From contig NZ_JAGINU010000001.1 of NCBI RefSeq assembly GCF_017876315.1, positions 1,550,001-1,614,000 of the forward strand: a DNA stretch of 64,000 nucleotides, in the 5' to 3' direction. The notes under the pieces are model-generated. The model was given only the letters and a program-made list of their open reading frames with translations, did no database searches and was not told the origin of the DNA. Both the position numbers and the translations under genes were made by a program. Positions 1-9,700 of this stretch are shown piece by piece. How positions within the stretch are numbered: position 1 is the stretch's first letter; each line of letters opens with the position of its first letter. The DNA comes from Pseudonocardia parietis. Lineage in GTDB: Bacteria > Actinomycetota > Actinomycetes > Mycobacteriales > Pseudonocardiaceae.

Positions 1-348
1 GACGTCGTCATCACCACCGCGCTGGTGCCGGGCCGGGAGGCGCCGCGGCTGGTGAGCGCGGCGGCCGTCGAGGGCATGCGCCCGGGCAGCGTGGTCGTGG
101 ACCTGGCAGGCGAGGCCGGTGGCAACTGTGAGCTGACCGAACCGGGCGAGACGGTCGTGCGCCACGACGTGACGATCGTGTCGCCGTTGAACCTGCCGGC
201 CACGATGCCGGAGCACGCGTCCGAGCTGTACGCGCGCAACGTCACCTCGCTGCTCGAGCTGATGCTCGCCGACGGCGAGCTGTCCCCGGACTTCTCCGAC
301 GAGGTCCTGGCCACGTCGTGTGTGACGCGTGAGGAGGAGGGTTCCTGA
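1..348 (+). CDS. pntAA: NAD(P) transhydrogenase subunit alpha part 1, C-terminal fragment
   Basis: The window opens inside this gene; 115 C-terminal residues are visible in frame from base 1. They match the end of domain I (NAD(H)-binding) of proton-translocating transhydrogenase: an ITTALVPGREAPRL stretch, then VVVDLAGEAGGNCE, then SPLNLPATMPEHAS, all typical of PntAA. The enzyme couples hydride transfer between NADH and NADP+ to proton re-entry across the membrane. Its stop overlaps the pntAB start by one base, so the three pnt genes form one operon in the three-subunit arrangement used by actinobacteria. The start lies outside the window. Confidence 0.95.
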   Translation, partial: DVVITTALVPGREAPRLVSAAAVEGMRPGSVVVDLAGEAGGNCELTEPGETVVRHDVTIVSPLNLPATMPEHASELYARNVTSLLELMLADGELSPDFSDEVLATSCVTREEEGS

Positions 349-674
349 TGGATTCCGGACTGCTGGCGAACATCGCCATTCTGGTGCTGGCCGGGTTCGT
401 GGGCTTCGCGGTGATCTCGAAGGTGCCGAACACGCTGCACACGCCGTTGATGTCGGGGACCAACGCGATCCACGGGATCGTGCTGCTCGGCGCGATCATC
501 GTGCTGGGCCGGGAGGAGGTCGGCGTCGTGGACGCGATCATCCTGGTGGTCGCGATCGTGTTCGGTGTGATCAACGTGGTCGGTGGGTTCCTGGTCACCG
601 ACCGGATGTTGGGCATGTTCAAGGGCAAGGCGCCCGGTCGGGCCGCTGCGGAGAAGGACGGGAGCGGCTCGTGA
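348..674 (+). CDS. pntAB: NAD(P) transhydrogenase subunit alpha part 2
   Basis: This 108-residue membrane protein supplies the first part of transhydrogenase membrane domain II. About three hydrophobic helices are visible (roughly residues 5-22, 40-56 and 62-85), with the family-typical phrase TPLMSGTNAIHGIV between helices 1 and 2. The ATG follows a GAGGAGG ribosome-binding site that lies inside the end of pntAA. The stop overlaps the pntB start as GTGA, so translation is coupled on both sides. Length is normal for the separate-subunit form. Confidence 0.95.
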   Translation: MDSGLLANIAILVLAGFVGFAVISKVPNTLHTPLMSGTNAIHGIVLLGAIIVLGREEVGVVDAIILVVAIVFGVINVVGGFLVTDRMLGMFKGKAPGRAAAEKDGSGS

Positions 675-2089
675 ACCTGGCTGCCACGGAGACCATGGCG
701 ACCGGCCCGATGGCCGTGATCGTGCCGATCCTCTACATCATCGCGTTCGGGTTGTTCATCTACGGCTTGTCGGGTCTGACCGGTCCGCGTACGGCGGTGC
801 GGGGCAACCTGATCGCTGCGGTCGGGATGGGGCTCGCGGTCGTCGCGACGTTGTTGCTGGTGCAGACGAACTGGATCCTGATCATCGTCGGGCTGGTGGT
901 CGGCACGGTGTTGGGTGTGCCGGCGGCGCGCAACGTGAAGATGACGCAGATGCCGCAGATGGTGGCGTTGTTCAACGGTGTGGGTGGTGGCGCGGTCGCG
1001 TTGATCGCGTGGGCGGAGTTCCGGGCGACCGACGGGTTCGTCGACACGGCGTTGTATGTGGTGATCGCGTCGATGTTCGCCGCGATCGTCGGGTCGATCT
1101 CGTTCTGGGGGTCGTTGATCGCGTTCGGGAAGCTGCAGGAGATGCTTCCCGGCCGCCCGATCGGTCTGGGCCGGGCGCAGCAGCCGATCAACATGGGGTT
1201 GCTGGCGCTGGCGGTGGTCGCGGCGGTGGTCGCCGGGCTCGGCGGGGCGGGCGAGATCTGGGTCATCGCGGTGCTGGTGCTCGCGGCGGTGGTCGGCGTG
1301 CTGGTGGTGCTGCCGATCGGTGGTGCGGACATGCCGGTGGTCATCTCGTTGCTCAACGCGATGACCGGGCTGTCGGCGGCGGCGGCGGGTCTGGCGCTGG
1401 ACAACACGGCGATGATCGTCGCGGGGATGATCGTGGGTGCGTCGGGTTCGATCCTGACCAACCAGATGGCCGTGGCGATGAACCGGACCATCCCGGCCAT
1501 CGTCGCCGGCGGCTTCGGCGGGACCCAGGCCGCGGCGGCCGACGACGGCGTCGAGCGGACCGTGCGGTCGACCTCGGCGGCGGACGCCGCGATCCAGATG
1601 GCCTACGCGGCGCAGGTGATCGTCGTCCCCGGTTACGGGATGGCGGTGGCCCAGGCCCAGCATGCGGTCAAGGACATGGCCAAGCTGCTGGAGAGCAAGG
1701 GTGTCGAGGTCAAGTACGCGATCCATCCGGTCGCCGGCCGGATGCCGGGTCACATGAACGTCCTGCTCGCCGAGGCCGACGTCCCCTATGACGCGCTCAA
1801 GGAGATGGACGACATCAACGGTGAGTTCTCCCGCACCGACGTGACGCTGGTGATCGGGGCGAACGACGTCACCAACCCCGCGGCCCGCAACGATCCCGGC
1901 TCGGCGATCTACGGGATGCCGATCCTCAATGTGGACGAGAGCCGGAACGTCATCGTGCTGAAGCGCTCGATGGGCTCCGGGTTCGCCGGCATCGACAACT
2001 CGTTGTTCTTCCAGAACAACACCGCGATGTTGTTCGGCGACGCGAAGTCCTCGGTCGCGCAGGTGACCGAGGAGCTGAAGGCGCTCTGA
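671..2089 (+). CDS. pntB: NAD(P) transhydrogenase subunit beta
   Basis: This 472-residue subunit has an N-terminal half of about nine membrane helices (rest of domain II) and a C-terminal NADP(H)-binding domain III. Domain III motifs are clear: VVPGYGMAVAQAQ, then IHPVAGRMPGHMNVLLAEA, then VIGANDVTNPAA. The GTG start at 671 overlaps the pntAB stop in GTGA; an ATG at 695 is a weaker alternative. With pntAA and pntAB it forms the proton-pumping transhydrogenase, which supplies NADPH. A strong hairpin follows the stop. Confidence 0.95.
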   Translation: MNLAATETMATGPMAVIVPILYIIAFGLFIYGLSGLTGPRTAVRGNLIAAVGMGLAVVATLLLVQTNWILIIVGLVVGTVLGVPAARNVKMTQMPQMVALFNGVGGGAVALIAWAEFRATDGFVDTALYVVIASMFAAIVGSISFWGSLIAFGKLQEMLPGRPIGLGRAQQPINMGLLALAVVAAVVAGLGGAGEIWVIAVLVLAAVVGVLVVLPIGGADMPVVISLLNAMTGLSAAAAGLALDNTAMIVAGMIVGASGSILTNQMAVAMNRTIPAIVAGGFGGTQAAAADDGVERTVRSTSAADAAIQMAYAAQVIVVPGYGMAVAQAQHAVKDMAKLLESKGVEVKYAIHPVAGRMPGHMNVLLAEADVPYDALKEMDDINGEFSRTDVTLVIGANDVTNPAARNDPGSAIYGMPILNVDESRNVIVLKRSMGSGFAGIDNSLFFQNNTAMLFGDAKSSVAQVTEELKAL

Positions 2090-2110
2090 GACGCCCGCTC
2101 CGAGACACCG

Positions 2111-2149
2111 AGCGTGTCCCGGCCGGTCACGCACCGGCCGGGACACGCT
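2111..2149. terminator. Bidirectional intrinsic terminator hairpin
   Basis: Perfect 17-bp inverted repeat (2111-2127 and 2133-2149) with a 5-nt loop. It lies between the convergent pntB and amidohydrolase genes and overlaps the latter's stop codon. No U-tract, as is common in high-GC actinobacteria. Confidence 0.8.
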
Positions 2150-3341
2150 CCGTGCCGGCGACGGCTCGGCCGTCCTGGTAGACCGTGCGCACCCGGTCAC
2201 CGAGCCCGCGCACGTCCATCGGGTCGCCGTCGACGAGCACCAGATCGGCCCGCTTGCCGGGCTCCAGGGAACCCAGCTCGTCCGCCAGGCCCATCAGGTC
2301 GGCCGCGGACAGCGTCGCGGCGTGCAGGGCATCGCCCGGGGTGAGGCCGTGGTCGACCATGAGCTCGAGCTCGGTGAGGTTGCGGCCGTGCGGGTAGAGG
2401 GGCGCGTCGGTGCCCATCGCGATCGGGACACCCGCCGCGACGGCTCGCCGCACCGTGTCGTCCGCACCCGGCTTGATCTTCGCGGCGACCTCGTCGGGCA
2501 GCACTCCGGCGTCGAGTGCCTCGTGCAGGCCCAGCAACGAGCTCAGGGTGGGCACCAGCCAGGTGCCGCGCTCGGCCATCATGGCCAGTGTCTCGTCGTC
2601 GAGGTCGTGGCCGTGCTCGATGGAGCGCACGCCGTTGCGGACGGCGGCCTTGGCGCCGTCCGCGCTGGCGTGCGCCATCACGAACAGGCCGGCGGCGTCC
2701 GCCTCGGCGACCATCGTGGCGATCTCGTCGTCGCGGAAGTGCGCCACCCGGGGCCCGGCTCCACCGGACACGATGCCACCGCTGGTGGCCACCTTGATCA
2801 CGTCCGCGCCCGCGCGGACCAGCTCGCGGATCTTGCGGCGGACCTCGTCCGGCCCGTCCACGATCACCGGCGGGCGGCCGGGGTGCGGCGGCAGCAGATC
2901 CAGTACGCAGGTCGACGGCCACCACGGGTCGCCGTGCCCACCGGTCTGGCTGATCATGTTGAGCGACACCTGCATCCGCGGCCCGGGGATCAGGCCACGC
3001 TCCTGGGCCACCCGCATGCCCAGATCGGCGCCCGCGGCGTCGCGCACGGTGGTGACACCGGCGGCGAGGGTGAGTGCCATGTTCCGGGCGCCCTCGTAGA
3101 ACTGCAGCGAGAACGGCTCCTGCGCGGCCCGGAACAGGTCGGTCCCGGTCATCGTCAGGTGCACGTGGCAGTCGATCAGGCCGGGCAGCACTCCGCGGCC
3201 GGTGCAGTCGACCTCGACGTCGCCGTCCAGGCCGGACCCGACGTCGACGATCCACCCGTCCTGCACGGCGACGTCGGCGCGGTCGGCGGTGCGGGCGCGC
3301 GCGTCGAACAACGTCCCGTTGCGGAACACGGTGCGCGTCAT
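2127..3341 (-). CDS. Amidohydrolase-superfamily metallohydrolase, probable dipeptidase (prolidase-like)
   Basis: This 404-residue protein has the imidazolonepropionase/Xaa-Pro-dipeptidase type of amidohydrolase fold. Metal ligands are recognisable: HVH at 59-61, a probable carboxylated lysine K183 in VIKVATSGG, H224 in VMAHA, H243 in SIEHGHD, and catalytic D312 in GTDAP. The ATG overlaps the stop of the upstream peptide transporter in ATGA, so the two are translationally coupled. That context suggests the substrate is an imported di- or tripeptide or N-acyl amino acid. Exact specificity cannot be read from sequence. Confidence 0.85.
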   Translation of the reverse strand: MTRTVFRNGTLFDARARTADRADVAVQDGWIVDVGSGLDGDVEVDCTGRGVLPGLIDCHVHLTMTGTDLFRAAQEPFSLQFYEGARNMALTLAAGVTTVRDAAGADLGMRVAQERGLIPGPRMQVSLNMISQTGGHGDPWWPSTCVLDLLPPHPGRPPVIVDGPDEVRRKIRELVRAGADVIKVATSGGIVSGGAGPRVAHFRDDEIATMVAEADAAGLFVMAHASADGAKAAVRNGVRSIEHGHDLDDETLAMMAERGTWLVPTLSSLLGLHEALDAGVLPDEVAAKIKPGADDTVRRAVAAGVPIAMGTDAPLYPHGRNLTELELMVDHGLTPGDALHAATLSAADLMGLADELGSLEPGKRADLVLVDGDPMDVRGLGDRVRTVYQDGRAVAGTERVPAGA

Positions 3342-4858
3342 GAGACTCCTTCGTGGCTCGGGGCGCCTGCCGGCACGGCGGTCCGGCGGCGGATCAGTGG
3401 AATGCAGGCGAACAGGACGGCGGCCAGCACGATCGCGGCGCCGCCCACGGCGCCGAAGTAGACGGCCGTCGCGCCCGGGTCGTAGAACTTGACCAGCTGC
3501 GCGCCGATGCCCTGCCCGGCCGCTCCGGAGGCCAGCCAGAGCCCCATCGTCTGGGTGGCGAACGCGGCCGGGGCCAGGCGCGTGGTCGCGGCCAGGCCGA
3601 TCGGGGACAGGCACATCTCGCCGACCGTGACCAGGGCGAGGCTGCCGACCAGCCACATCGGGTTGGCCGGGGCTCCGGTCAGCCCAGGGATGACGAGCAG
3701 CAGGAACGAGCAGCCGGCCACGGCCAGCGCGACGCTGAACTTGGCCGCGGTGGACGGCGGACGCGCCCCCCGGTCGAGCCGCAGCCACAGCAGCGCGAAC
3801 AGCGGCGTGAGCACGATCAGCACGAACGAGCCGACGGACTGGAACCAGGTCGGCGCGATGGCGAAACCGAACGCGTCCAGGTCGGTGTTCTCCTGTGCGT
3901 ACTGGGCGATGACGGTCGCGCCCTGCTCCTGGATCACCCAGAACACGACGGCAGCGGCGAACAGCGGGATGTAGCCCCGCAGCCGGGCCCGCTCGGCGGC
4001 GGTGGTGCGCGGACTGCGCAGCATCACCGTGAAGTAGGCGACCGGCAGCGCGATCGCCAGCACGCTGATCGCGTTCACGACGCCGTCGACACCGAGCGTC
4101 CCGGTGCCGACGGCCGCGGCCACGGCGACCACGACGAGCACGGCCGCGGCGCCGCCTGCGACGAGGCGGCCCCGCGGGACCTCCCGCAGCACGAGCGGGT
4201 TCTTCGGGCGGTTGCTCGCGCTGCTCAGGTGCCGGCCGGTGCGCAGGAACACGACCAGTCCCAGCGCCATCCCGATCGCGGCGAGGCTGAACCCGAGGTG
4301 GTAGTCGTAGCGCTGACCGAGGGTGCCCACGATCAGCGGCGCCGCCACCGCCCCGACGCTGATGCCCATGTAGTAGATGCTGAATCCGGCGTCCCGGCGC
4401 GGGTCGTCGCGCTCGTAGAGGTCGCCGACCGACGAGGAGATGGTCGGCTTGAGCAGCCCGGTCCCGACCGCGATGAGGACCATCGAGGCGAACAACGCGG
4501 TGGCGCCGGCGGGCAGGGCCAGGCAGATGTGTCCGCACATGATCAGCACGCCGCCGTAGAGCGTCGCGCGGCGGTCGCCCAGGATCCGGTCACTGATCCA
4601 GCCGCCGAGGATCGCGGCCATGAAGATGGCCGAGCCGTAGGCGGCGACCACCGACTTCGCGGTGTCCGCCGGGATCCCCAGTCCGCCGTTCGAGACCTCG
4701 TCGTACATGTAGTACAGCAGCAGCGCGCGCATGCCGTAGTACGAGAAGCGTTCCCAGGCCTCGGTGAAGAACAGACCGCCGAGGGCCCGCGGATGCCCGA
4801 AGAACGTGCGGTCGGGGCCCCCGCCCGACGATGAGGGCGGTGTGCTGTGCAGAACCAC
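3338..4858 (-). CDS. POT/PTR-family proton-dependent peptide transporter
   Basis: This 506-residue inner-membrane transporter has about 12-14 helices. The POT signature in helix 1 is clear (EAWERFSYYGMRALLLYYM), and a second-helix GGWISDRILGDRRA motif is present. POT carriers import di- and tripeptides with protons. It is the first gene of an operon whose second gene is the coupled amidohydrolase, so import followed by hydrolysis is likely. The gene is divergent from a Lrp/AsnC regulator, which probably responds to amino acids and may control it. Confidence 0.9.
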   Translation of the reverse strand: MVLHSTPPSSSGGGPDRTFFGHPRALGGLFFTEAWERFSYYGMRALLLYYMYDEVSNGGLGIPADTAKSVVAAYGSAIFMAAILGGWISDRILGDRRATLYGGVLIMCGHICLALPAGATALFASMVLIAVGTGLLKPTISSSVGDLYERDDPRRDAGFSIYYMGISVGAVAAPLIVGTLGQRYDYHLGFSLAAIGMALGLVVFLRTGRHLSSASNRPKNPLVLREVPRGRLVAGGAAAVLVVVAVAAAVGTGTLGVDGVVNAISVLAIALPVAYFTVMLRSPRTTAAERARLRGYIPLFAAAVVFWVIQEQGATVIAQYAQENTDLDAFGFAIAPTWFQSVGSFVLIVLTPLFALLWLRLDRGARPPSTAAKFSVALAVAGCSFLLLVIPGLTGAPANPMWLVGSLALVTVGEMCLSPIGLAATTRLAPAAFATQTMGLWLASGAAGQGIGAQLVKFYDPGATAVYFGAVGGAAIVLAAVLFACIPLIRRRTAVPAGAPSHEGVS

Positions 4859-4924
4859 GTGCCACCTCCGGGCGACCGTCGGTGCGGCCGCCGTTGACCG
4901 CTCCCCTGATGGGAGCGGACGGTA

Positions 4925-5020
4925 CAGCCGGATCCGACGCTCAACAAGAGATGATTCGTCGGCGATCTTCGTCGTATGGCGGCGTAATCTCTGTTTCGGA
5001 GTCTGATTTCAGATGAATTG
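4925..5020. promoter_or_regulatory. Divergent promoter region between POT transporter and Lrp regulator
   Basis: This stretch is markedly richer in A+T than its surroundings and lies between two divergent genes, as expected for overlapping promoters and a Lrp operator. No exact -10/-35 pair or operator is assigned. Confidence 0.4.
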
Positions 5021-5086
5021 ATGCCTCCTCGAGAGCTGTCCGGTCTGCGTTACCGTGGCGGCGCCGAAGAGGTCGGAAGGGCGCCG

Positions 5087-6043
5087 GTGGAACTGGACGA
5101 GGTGGACGAACGGCTGGTCGGCGCGTTGCAGCGGGACGGGCGCTCGTCGTACGAGTCGTTGGCCCGGCTGGTCGGGCTGTCCCGTTCCAGCACGCAGGCC
5201 AGGGTGCGGCGGCTGCTCGACGAGGCGGGACTGCGGGTGGTCGGGGCGATCCATCCGGCGGTGCTGGGCATGCACCAGCTCGGGCACGTCATCGTGGAGA
5301 CCGACGGTCCGGCAGGGCCGGTCGCCCAGGCGGTGGCCGCGCTGGAGGAGACGTCGTTCGTGACGACCACGGCCGGCCGGTTCGCACTGACCGCGGAGCT
5401 GCGCAGTGCCGACATGGACGCCTACGCCCGTGGGCTCGCGCGGATCCAGGCGGTACCGGGAACGCGCAGCGTGCAGGTGATGACCTATCGGCAGATCTGG
5501 AAGGACCCGTACTTCCCGCCGGGTCCGCTGCAGAGCCCCGGTCCGCTGGACGGGCTCGGGCTGGACGGCCCGGACCGGGCGCTGCTGGAACGGCTGCGGG
5601 TCGACGGTCGCGCCTCGTTCGCCGACCTGGCCGGGGTGAGCGGACTGTCGTCGGGGGCCACCCGGGCCCGGGTGCTGCGACTGCTGGACGCCGGCGCGGT
5701 GCACGTGGGCGCGCTGGTCCGGCTGCATCCGGTCGGCCGCACCCACACGGTGGGTTTCGCGCTCACCGTGCACGGGGCGGTGGAGCCGGTCGCGCAGAAG
5801 GTCGTCGAGCTCGACGAGGTGGACTGCTTCGCCACCGGGATGGGCTGGTGCAACGGCATCGGGACGATCCGGGCGGGATCGCCCGCCGAGGCGTTCGACA
5901 CGCTGGAACGGCTGCGGGCCGAGTCCGGCGTCCGCACCGTGGAGGCGTGGACGCACCTGCGTGCGGTCAAGGAGGAGCACGACCTGGCCCGGCCGATCAC
6001 CGGCGTGACCGTGGGGGACGGGCCGCTGCCGGTCACGTCGTGA
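5087..6043 (+). CDS. Lrp/AsnC-family transcriptional regulator with two tandem modules
   Basis: The 318-residue product is about twice the usual Lrp length and holds two complete modules. Each has an AsnC-type helix-turn-helix (about residues 20-47 and 180-210, both ending in ARVxRLLD) followed by a ligand-binding RAM-like half. The chosen GTG at 5087 has GGAAGG seven bases upstream and gives the classic ELDEVDERL start; in-frame starts at 5018 and 5021 would add a non-conserved extension. It is divergent from the peptide transporter operon and overlaps the convergent MFS gene by 11 bp. Confidence 0.85.
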   Translation: MELDEVDERLVGALQRDGRSSYESLARLVGLSRSSTQARVRRLLDEAGLRVVGAIHPAVLGMHQLGHVIVETDGPAGPVAQAVAALEETSFVTTTAGRFALTAELRSADMDAYARGLARIQAVPGTRSVQVMTYRQIWKDPYFPPGPLQSPGPLDGLGLDGPDRALLERLRVDGRASFADLAGVSGLSSGATRARVLRLLDAGAVHVGALVRLHPVGRTHTVGFALTVHGAVEPVAQKVVELDEVDCFATGMGWCNGIGTIRAGSPAEAFDTLERLRAESGVRTVEAWTHLRAVKEEHDLARPITGVTVGDGPLPVTS

Positions 6044-7358
6044 GCGGGTGGGCGATCTCGTCGCGGGGCAGGCGCCACAGCGCGATCGCGGCGAGCGCGA
6101 GCACCACCGGCAGCGCACCCGCGACGACGAACGTCGTGGGGATGCCGATGGCCTCGCCGACCGGCCCGGCGAGCGCCATGGAGACCGGCATCAGTGCGAG
6201 CGAGACGAAGAAGTCCAGGCTGGAGACCCGGCCGAGCAGGTGGGCGGGCACCCTGCGCTGCAGCAACGTGCCCCAGATGACCATCGCACCGGCGCCGGTC
6301 GCGCCGACCAGGAACGACGCGACCGCCATCACCCAGACCCGGGTGGTCAGCCCCAGGATCATCAGCGGCAGGGCGCCGGCGCCCCAGAGCAACAGCATGG
6401 TCGACAGGTAGCGGCGGGGGAGTCTGAGGGAGGCGACCGCGATCGACCCGAGCGCCCCGCCGATGCCGTAGGCGGCGAGGACGGCGGCGAACCCGGCCGG
6501 GCCGGAGCCCGCCCGGTCCCGCACCGCGAACGGCAGCAGCACCTCGATCGGTCCGATGATCAGCAGCACGTAGAGCATCGCGAACGCCAGGCTGGCGAAC
6601 AGCCAGCCGGTCCGGACCAGGTAGCCGAAGCCCTCGCGCAGGTCGTGCAGGACCGACCGCCGGCCGTCCGTGCCACCGGGAGCGCCCGGGTCGCCCGCGC
6701 CGAGCGGTGGCGGGACCCGCAGGAACAGCAGCGGGACGAGCGCGAGCGCGTAGCCGGCCGTCGCGAGCGCCAGCCCGGCGCCGGGTACGAACGCCCCGAC
6801 CACCAGCCCGGCCAGCCCCGGCCCCACCGCCTGCATCATCACCGGCCGCAGCGTCTGCTCGACCCCGTTCGCGGCGAGCAGCTCGCCGGAGGGGACCAGT
6901 GTGGGCAGCAGTGCCGAGTAGGCCGGGAAGTAGAACGCCTCCGCCGCGCCGATCACGAACGCGATCATCGCGAGGTACTGGATCGTCAGCTGCCCGCTCA
7001 GTGCGAGCGCGGTGGCGGTACCGGCGGCGACGATCCGCACGACCTCCACCGCGCGCAGCACCGCGCGGCGCGGCAGCCGGTCCGCGGCGACCCCGCCGAT
7101 CAGGACGCTGACGAGCAGGCCCGCGCTGGCCGACGCCGTCACCAGGGAGAGGGCCGGCGGTCCACCGCCGAGACCGATCACCTGCCAGACGATCGCCAGC
7201 AGCCACACGCCCGACGCGAACAGCGACGACCCCATGGACGCGGCCAGCAACCGGTAGTCGCGGTGGCGGAACGGGCGCAACGCGCGCGGCAACCGGGAAC
7301 CGCCGGCCCCGGGGATGGCGTCTTCGGTACCGTCGGTCTCGCGGGCGGACTCCGTCAC
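6033..7358 (-). CDS. MFS transporter (MFS_3 / multidrug-exporter type)
   Basis: The product is about 441 residues with roughly 12 hydrophobic helices. It starts with the [11 protein letters not shown] motif typical of the MFS_3 exporter group (enterobactin/macrolide-efflux-like) and has a [11 protein letters not shown] loop between helices 2 and 3. It probably exports a small molecule; the substrate is not evident. The start is uncertain: GTG at 7358 was chosen because the family begins close to the RPFRHRDYR motif, while the open frame extends upstream to 7511 without conserved sequence. Its 3' end overlaps the Lrp gene tail to tail. Confidence 0.8.
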   Translation of the reverse strand: MTESARETDGTEDAIPGAGGSRLPRALRPFRHRDYRLLAASMGSSLFASGVWLLAIVWQVIGLGGGPPALSLVTASASAGLLVSVLIGGVAADRLPRRAVLRAVEVVRIVAAGTATALALSGQLTIQYLAMIAFVIGAAEAFYFPAYSALLPTLVPSGELLAANGVEQTLRPVMMQAVGPGLAGLVVGAFVPGAGLALATAGYALALVPLLFLRVPPPLGAGDPGAPGGTDGRRSVLHDLREGFGYLVRTGWLFASLAFAMLYVLLIIGPIEVLLPFAVRDRAGSGPAGFAAVLAAYGIGGALGSIAVASLRLPRRYLSTMLLLWGAGALPLMILGLTTRVWVMAVASFLVGATGAGAMVIWGTLLQRRVPAHLLGRVSSLDFFVSLALMPVSMALAGPVGEAIGIPTTFVVAGALPVVLALAAIALWRLPRDEIAHPLTT

Positions 7359-7610
7359 CGCCTCATGCGACCACCTCGGTGGGTGCGCCGTGCAACCGGG
7401 CCGCCGGTCGCCGTTTATCACGTCCGCCACCCCCGCGTACATCCACCTCGGATGACCTCCGTACACTGGAACGCCGGTGCGCCCTGTGGCGCCGGTTCCG
7501 TCGTGTTTCACACACTCAGGTCCCGAGCCCGTCCGTGCGCACCGTGCCGCCCCCCGGCCGTCCGGCGGGTGGGGCGGAGCAACCGATACCTGTCACGGAT
7601 AGCGGAGGAC

Positions 7611-7832
7611 ATGGCCAAGAAGGACGGGGCGATCGAGGTCGAGGGCCGGGTCGTCGAACCCCTGCCGAACGCGATGTTCCGGGTGGAGCTGGAGAACGGC
7701 CACCGGGTTCTCGCGCACATCAGCGGGAAGATGCGCCAGCACTACATCCGAATCCTCCCGGAGGACCGGGTGGTCGTCGAGCTGTCGCCCTACGACCTGA
7801 GCCGCGGCCGCATCGTCTACCGCTACAAGTGA
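7611..7832 (+). CDS. infA: Translation initiation factor IF-1
   Basis: This 73-residue S1/OB-fold protein is full length. The sequence [16 protein letters not shown]... followed by [19 protein letters not shown] and RIVYRYK is diagnostic. IF-1 binds the 30S A site during initiation. A GGAGG lies just upstream of the ATG. It opens the alpha-operon segment (infA-rpmJ-rpsM-rpsK-rpsD-rpoA-rplQ-truA) and is preceded by a roughly 250-bp gap divergent from the MFS gene, where the promoter must lie. Confidence 0.98.
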   Translation: MAKKDGAIEVEGRVVEPLPNAMFRVELENGHRVLAHISGKMRQHYIRILPEDRVVVELSPYDLSRGRIVYRYK

Positions 7833-7878
7833 CTGTCGGTCGCACGACCCAGAAGATCAACGGACAAGGGCAGACGAC

Positions 7879-7992
7879 GTGAAGGTCAAGCCGAGCGTCA
7901 AGAAGATCTGCGACAAGTGCCAGGTGATCCGCCGCCACGGTCGGATCATCGTGATCTGCTCGAACCTGCGCCACAAGCAGCGCCAGGGCTGA
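7879..7992 (+). CDS. rpmJ: 50S ribosomal protein L36 (zinc-binding form)
   Basis: A 37-residue gene with a GTG start. It keeps the zinc-ribbon ligands Cys11, Cys14, Cys27 and His32, so it is the zinc-dependent (C+) paralogue rather than the zinc-independent stress form. It sits 46 bp after infA, its usual place. Confidence 0.97.
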   Translation: MKVKPSVKKICDKCQVIRRHGRIIVICSNLRHKQRQG

Positions 7993-8194
7993 GCAGAGCG
8001 GTACCGGTCGCGATCGTCTGATCGCATCTGAAGCCCCCGGTGCACCTGCCGGGCCACGAGGGCCCGGTAGCACCCCCGGAACCAGGCCGGGGCCCGAAAG
8101 CGCAGCGCCTGCGGAACGAGATTCCGCGCAGCGCGGCGACGGAGCGGGACGGACACCGGGCAGACCTGGACCAAGAACAAGGAGAACACGCCGC

Positions 8195-8575
8195 ATGGCA
8201 CGTGTTGCCGGCGTAGACCTCCCCCGCGAGAAGCGGATGGAGATCGCGCTCACTTACATCTTCGGGGTCGGACGGGCCCGGTCGAAGGAGATCCTCGAGG
8301 GCACGGCGATCAGCCCGGACCTCCGGTCGAAGGATCTGACCGACGAGGACGTCACCAAGCTCCGCGACTTCATCGAGGAGCACCTGCGGGTCGAGGGTGA
8401 CCTGCGCCGTGAGATCCAGGCGGACATCCGCCGGAAGATCGAGATCGGTTCGTACCAGGGCATCCGTCACCGGCGGGGTCTCCCGGTCCGCGGCCAGCGC
8501 ACGAAGACCAACGCGCGCGGTCGCAAGGGCCCGAAGAAGACCGTTGCCGGTAAGAAGAAGGCAGGTAGGAAGTAA
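8195..8575 (+). CDS. rpsM: 30S ribosomal protein S13
   Basis: 126 residues, full length, beginning [20 protein letters not shown] and ending in the basic [11 protein letters not shown] tail that contacts the tRNA P site. An AAGGAG ribosome-binding site precedes the ATG. The 200-bp gap before it (7993-8194) holds no gene and is a likely site for a promoter or leader. The stop overlaps the rpsK ATG as TAATG. Confidence 0.98.
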   Translation: MARVAGVDLPREKRMEIALTYIFGVGRARSKEILEGTAISPDLRSKDLTDEDVTKLRDFIEEHLRVEGDLRREIQADIRRKIEIGSYQGIRHRRGLPVRGQRTKTNARGRKGPKKTVAGKKKAGRK

Positions 8576-8982
8576 TGCCGCCCCGCGCACGCCAGGGCAC
8601 CGGACCCAAGAAGGTCCGCCGTCGCGAGAAGAAGAATGTCGCGCACGGGCACGCCCACATCAAGTCCACGTTCAACAACACGATCGTGTCGATCACCGAC
8701 CCGAACGGTGCCGTCATCGCCTGGGCCTCGTCCGGCAACGTCGGCCTGAAGGGCTCGCGGAAGTCGACGCCGTTCGCCGCGCAGCTGGCTGCCGAGAGCG
8801 CCGCCCGCAAGGCCATGGATCACGGCATGAAGAAGTGCGATGTCTTCGTGAAGGGCCCGGGTTCGGGTCGTGAGACCGCGATCCGTTCGCTGCAGGCAGC
8901 CGGCCTCGAGGTCGGCACCATCAACGACGTCACCCCGCAGCCGCACAACGGCTGCCGTCCGCCCAAGCGGCGCCGGGTCTAA
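8575..8982 (+). CDS. rpsK: 30S ribosomal protein S11
   Basis: 135 residues with family motifs [15 protein letters not shown] and [18 protein letters not shown] and the C-terminal [11 protein letters not shown]. It is part of the 30S platform near the 3' end of 16S rRNA. Overlap with the rpsM stop implies coupled translation. Confidence 0.98.
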   Translation: MPPRARQGTGPKKVRRREKKNVAHGHAHIKSTFNNTIVSITDPNGAVIAWASSGNVGLKGSRKSTPFAAQLAAESAARKAMDHGMKKCDVFVKGPGSGRETAIRSLQAAGLEVGTINDVTPQPHNGCRPPKRRRV

Positions 8983-9000
8983 GGGGAAGGGAGAACCACC

Positions 9001-9606
9001 ATGGCTCGCTACACCGGCCCCATGACCCGCAAGTCGCGCCGACTGAAGACCGACCTTGTCGGCGGCGACCAGGCATTCGAGCGTCGTCCCTACCCGCCCG
9101 GCCAGCACGGCCGGATCCGGGTCAAGGAGACCGAGTACCTGCTGCAGCTGCAGGAGAAGCAGAAGGCCCGCTTCGCCTACGGCCTGCAGGAGAAGCAGCT
9201 GCGCTCCTACTACACGGAGGCGCACCGCCGGGAGGGCAAGACCGGCGACGAGTTGCTGCAGATCCTCGAGTCCCGGCTCGACAACGTCGTGTACCGCGCG
9301 GGTCTCGCCCGCACCCGGCGCATGGCCCGCCAGCTGGTGAACCACGGCCACTTCCTGGTCAACGGGAAGAAGGTCGACATCCCCAGCTTCAAGGTGGGGC
9401 AGTTCGACATCATCGACGTGCGGGACAAGTCGCGGAACATGGACCCGTTCGTCATCGCCAAGGAGACCCAGGGCGACCGCCCGATCCCGGCGTGGCTGCA
9501 GGTCGTTCCGTCGACCCTGCGCATCCTGGTCCACCAGCTGCCCGAGCGCGCTCAGATCGACACCCAGGTCACCGAGCAGCTCATCGTCGAGTACTACTCG
9601 AAGTAG
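9001..9606 (+). CDS. rpsD: 30S ribosomal protein S4
   Basis: 201 residues with the S4 RNA-binding domain LESRLDNVVYRAGLARTRRMARQLVNHGH near the middle. The N-terminus lacks the four-cysteine cluster of zinc-binding S4, so this is the C-minus form. S4 nucleates 30S assembly and in other bacteria represses its own operon by binding leader RNA. AAGGGAG precedes the ATG. A strong hairpin follows before rpoA. Confidence 0.98.
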   Translation: MARYTGPMTRKSRRLKTDLVGGDQAFERRPYPPGQHGRIRVKETEYLLQLQEKQKARFAYGLQEKQLRSYYTEAHRREGKTGDELLQILESRLDNVVYRAGLARTRRMARQLVNHGHFLVNGKKVDIPSFKVGQFDIIDVRDKSRNMDPFVIAKETQGDRPIPAWLQVVPSTLRILVHQLPERAQIDTQVTEQLIVEYYSK

Positions 9607-9615
9607 CTCGACACC

Positions 9616-9644
9616 CCCGCCGCCCCGCAGGGAGGGGCGGCGGG
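9616..9644 (+). terminator. Hairpin between rpsD and rpoA (attenuator or partial terminator)
   Basis: Perfect 11-bp GC-only stem (9616-9626 with 9634-9644) and a 7-nt loop, immediately after the rpsD stop. Without a U-tract it may act as a partial terminator, an RNA-processing site or a structure that lowers rpoA read-through. Confidence 0.6.
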
Positions 9645-9700
9645 TCTCTCACTGCGACTTCAAATAGCGGTTGTCGCAGGTGCGAAGGAGGCACACACCC

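Noticed and set aside
242..2200. Long minus-strand frame opposite pntAB-pntB
   Set aside because: Composition is Arg/His/Asp-rich shadow sequence with no motif; the plus strand carries conserved transhydrogenase genes.
5018..5086. Earlier start (5018 or 5021) for the Lrp regulator
   Set aside because: The extra residues are not Lrp-like and no ribosome-binding site precedes them, whereas GTG 5087 has GGAAGG and begins the conserved ELDEVDERL.
8041..8140. Small RNA or tRNA in the rpmJ-rpsM gap
   Set aside because: Short GC-rich inverted repeats are present, but no cloverleaf, conserved tRNA bases or independent promoter could be made out.
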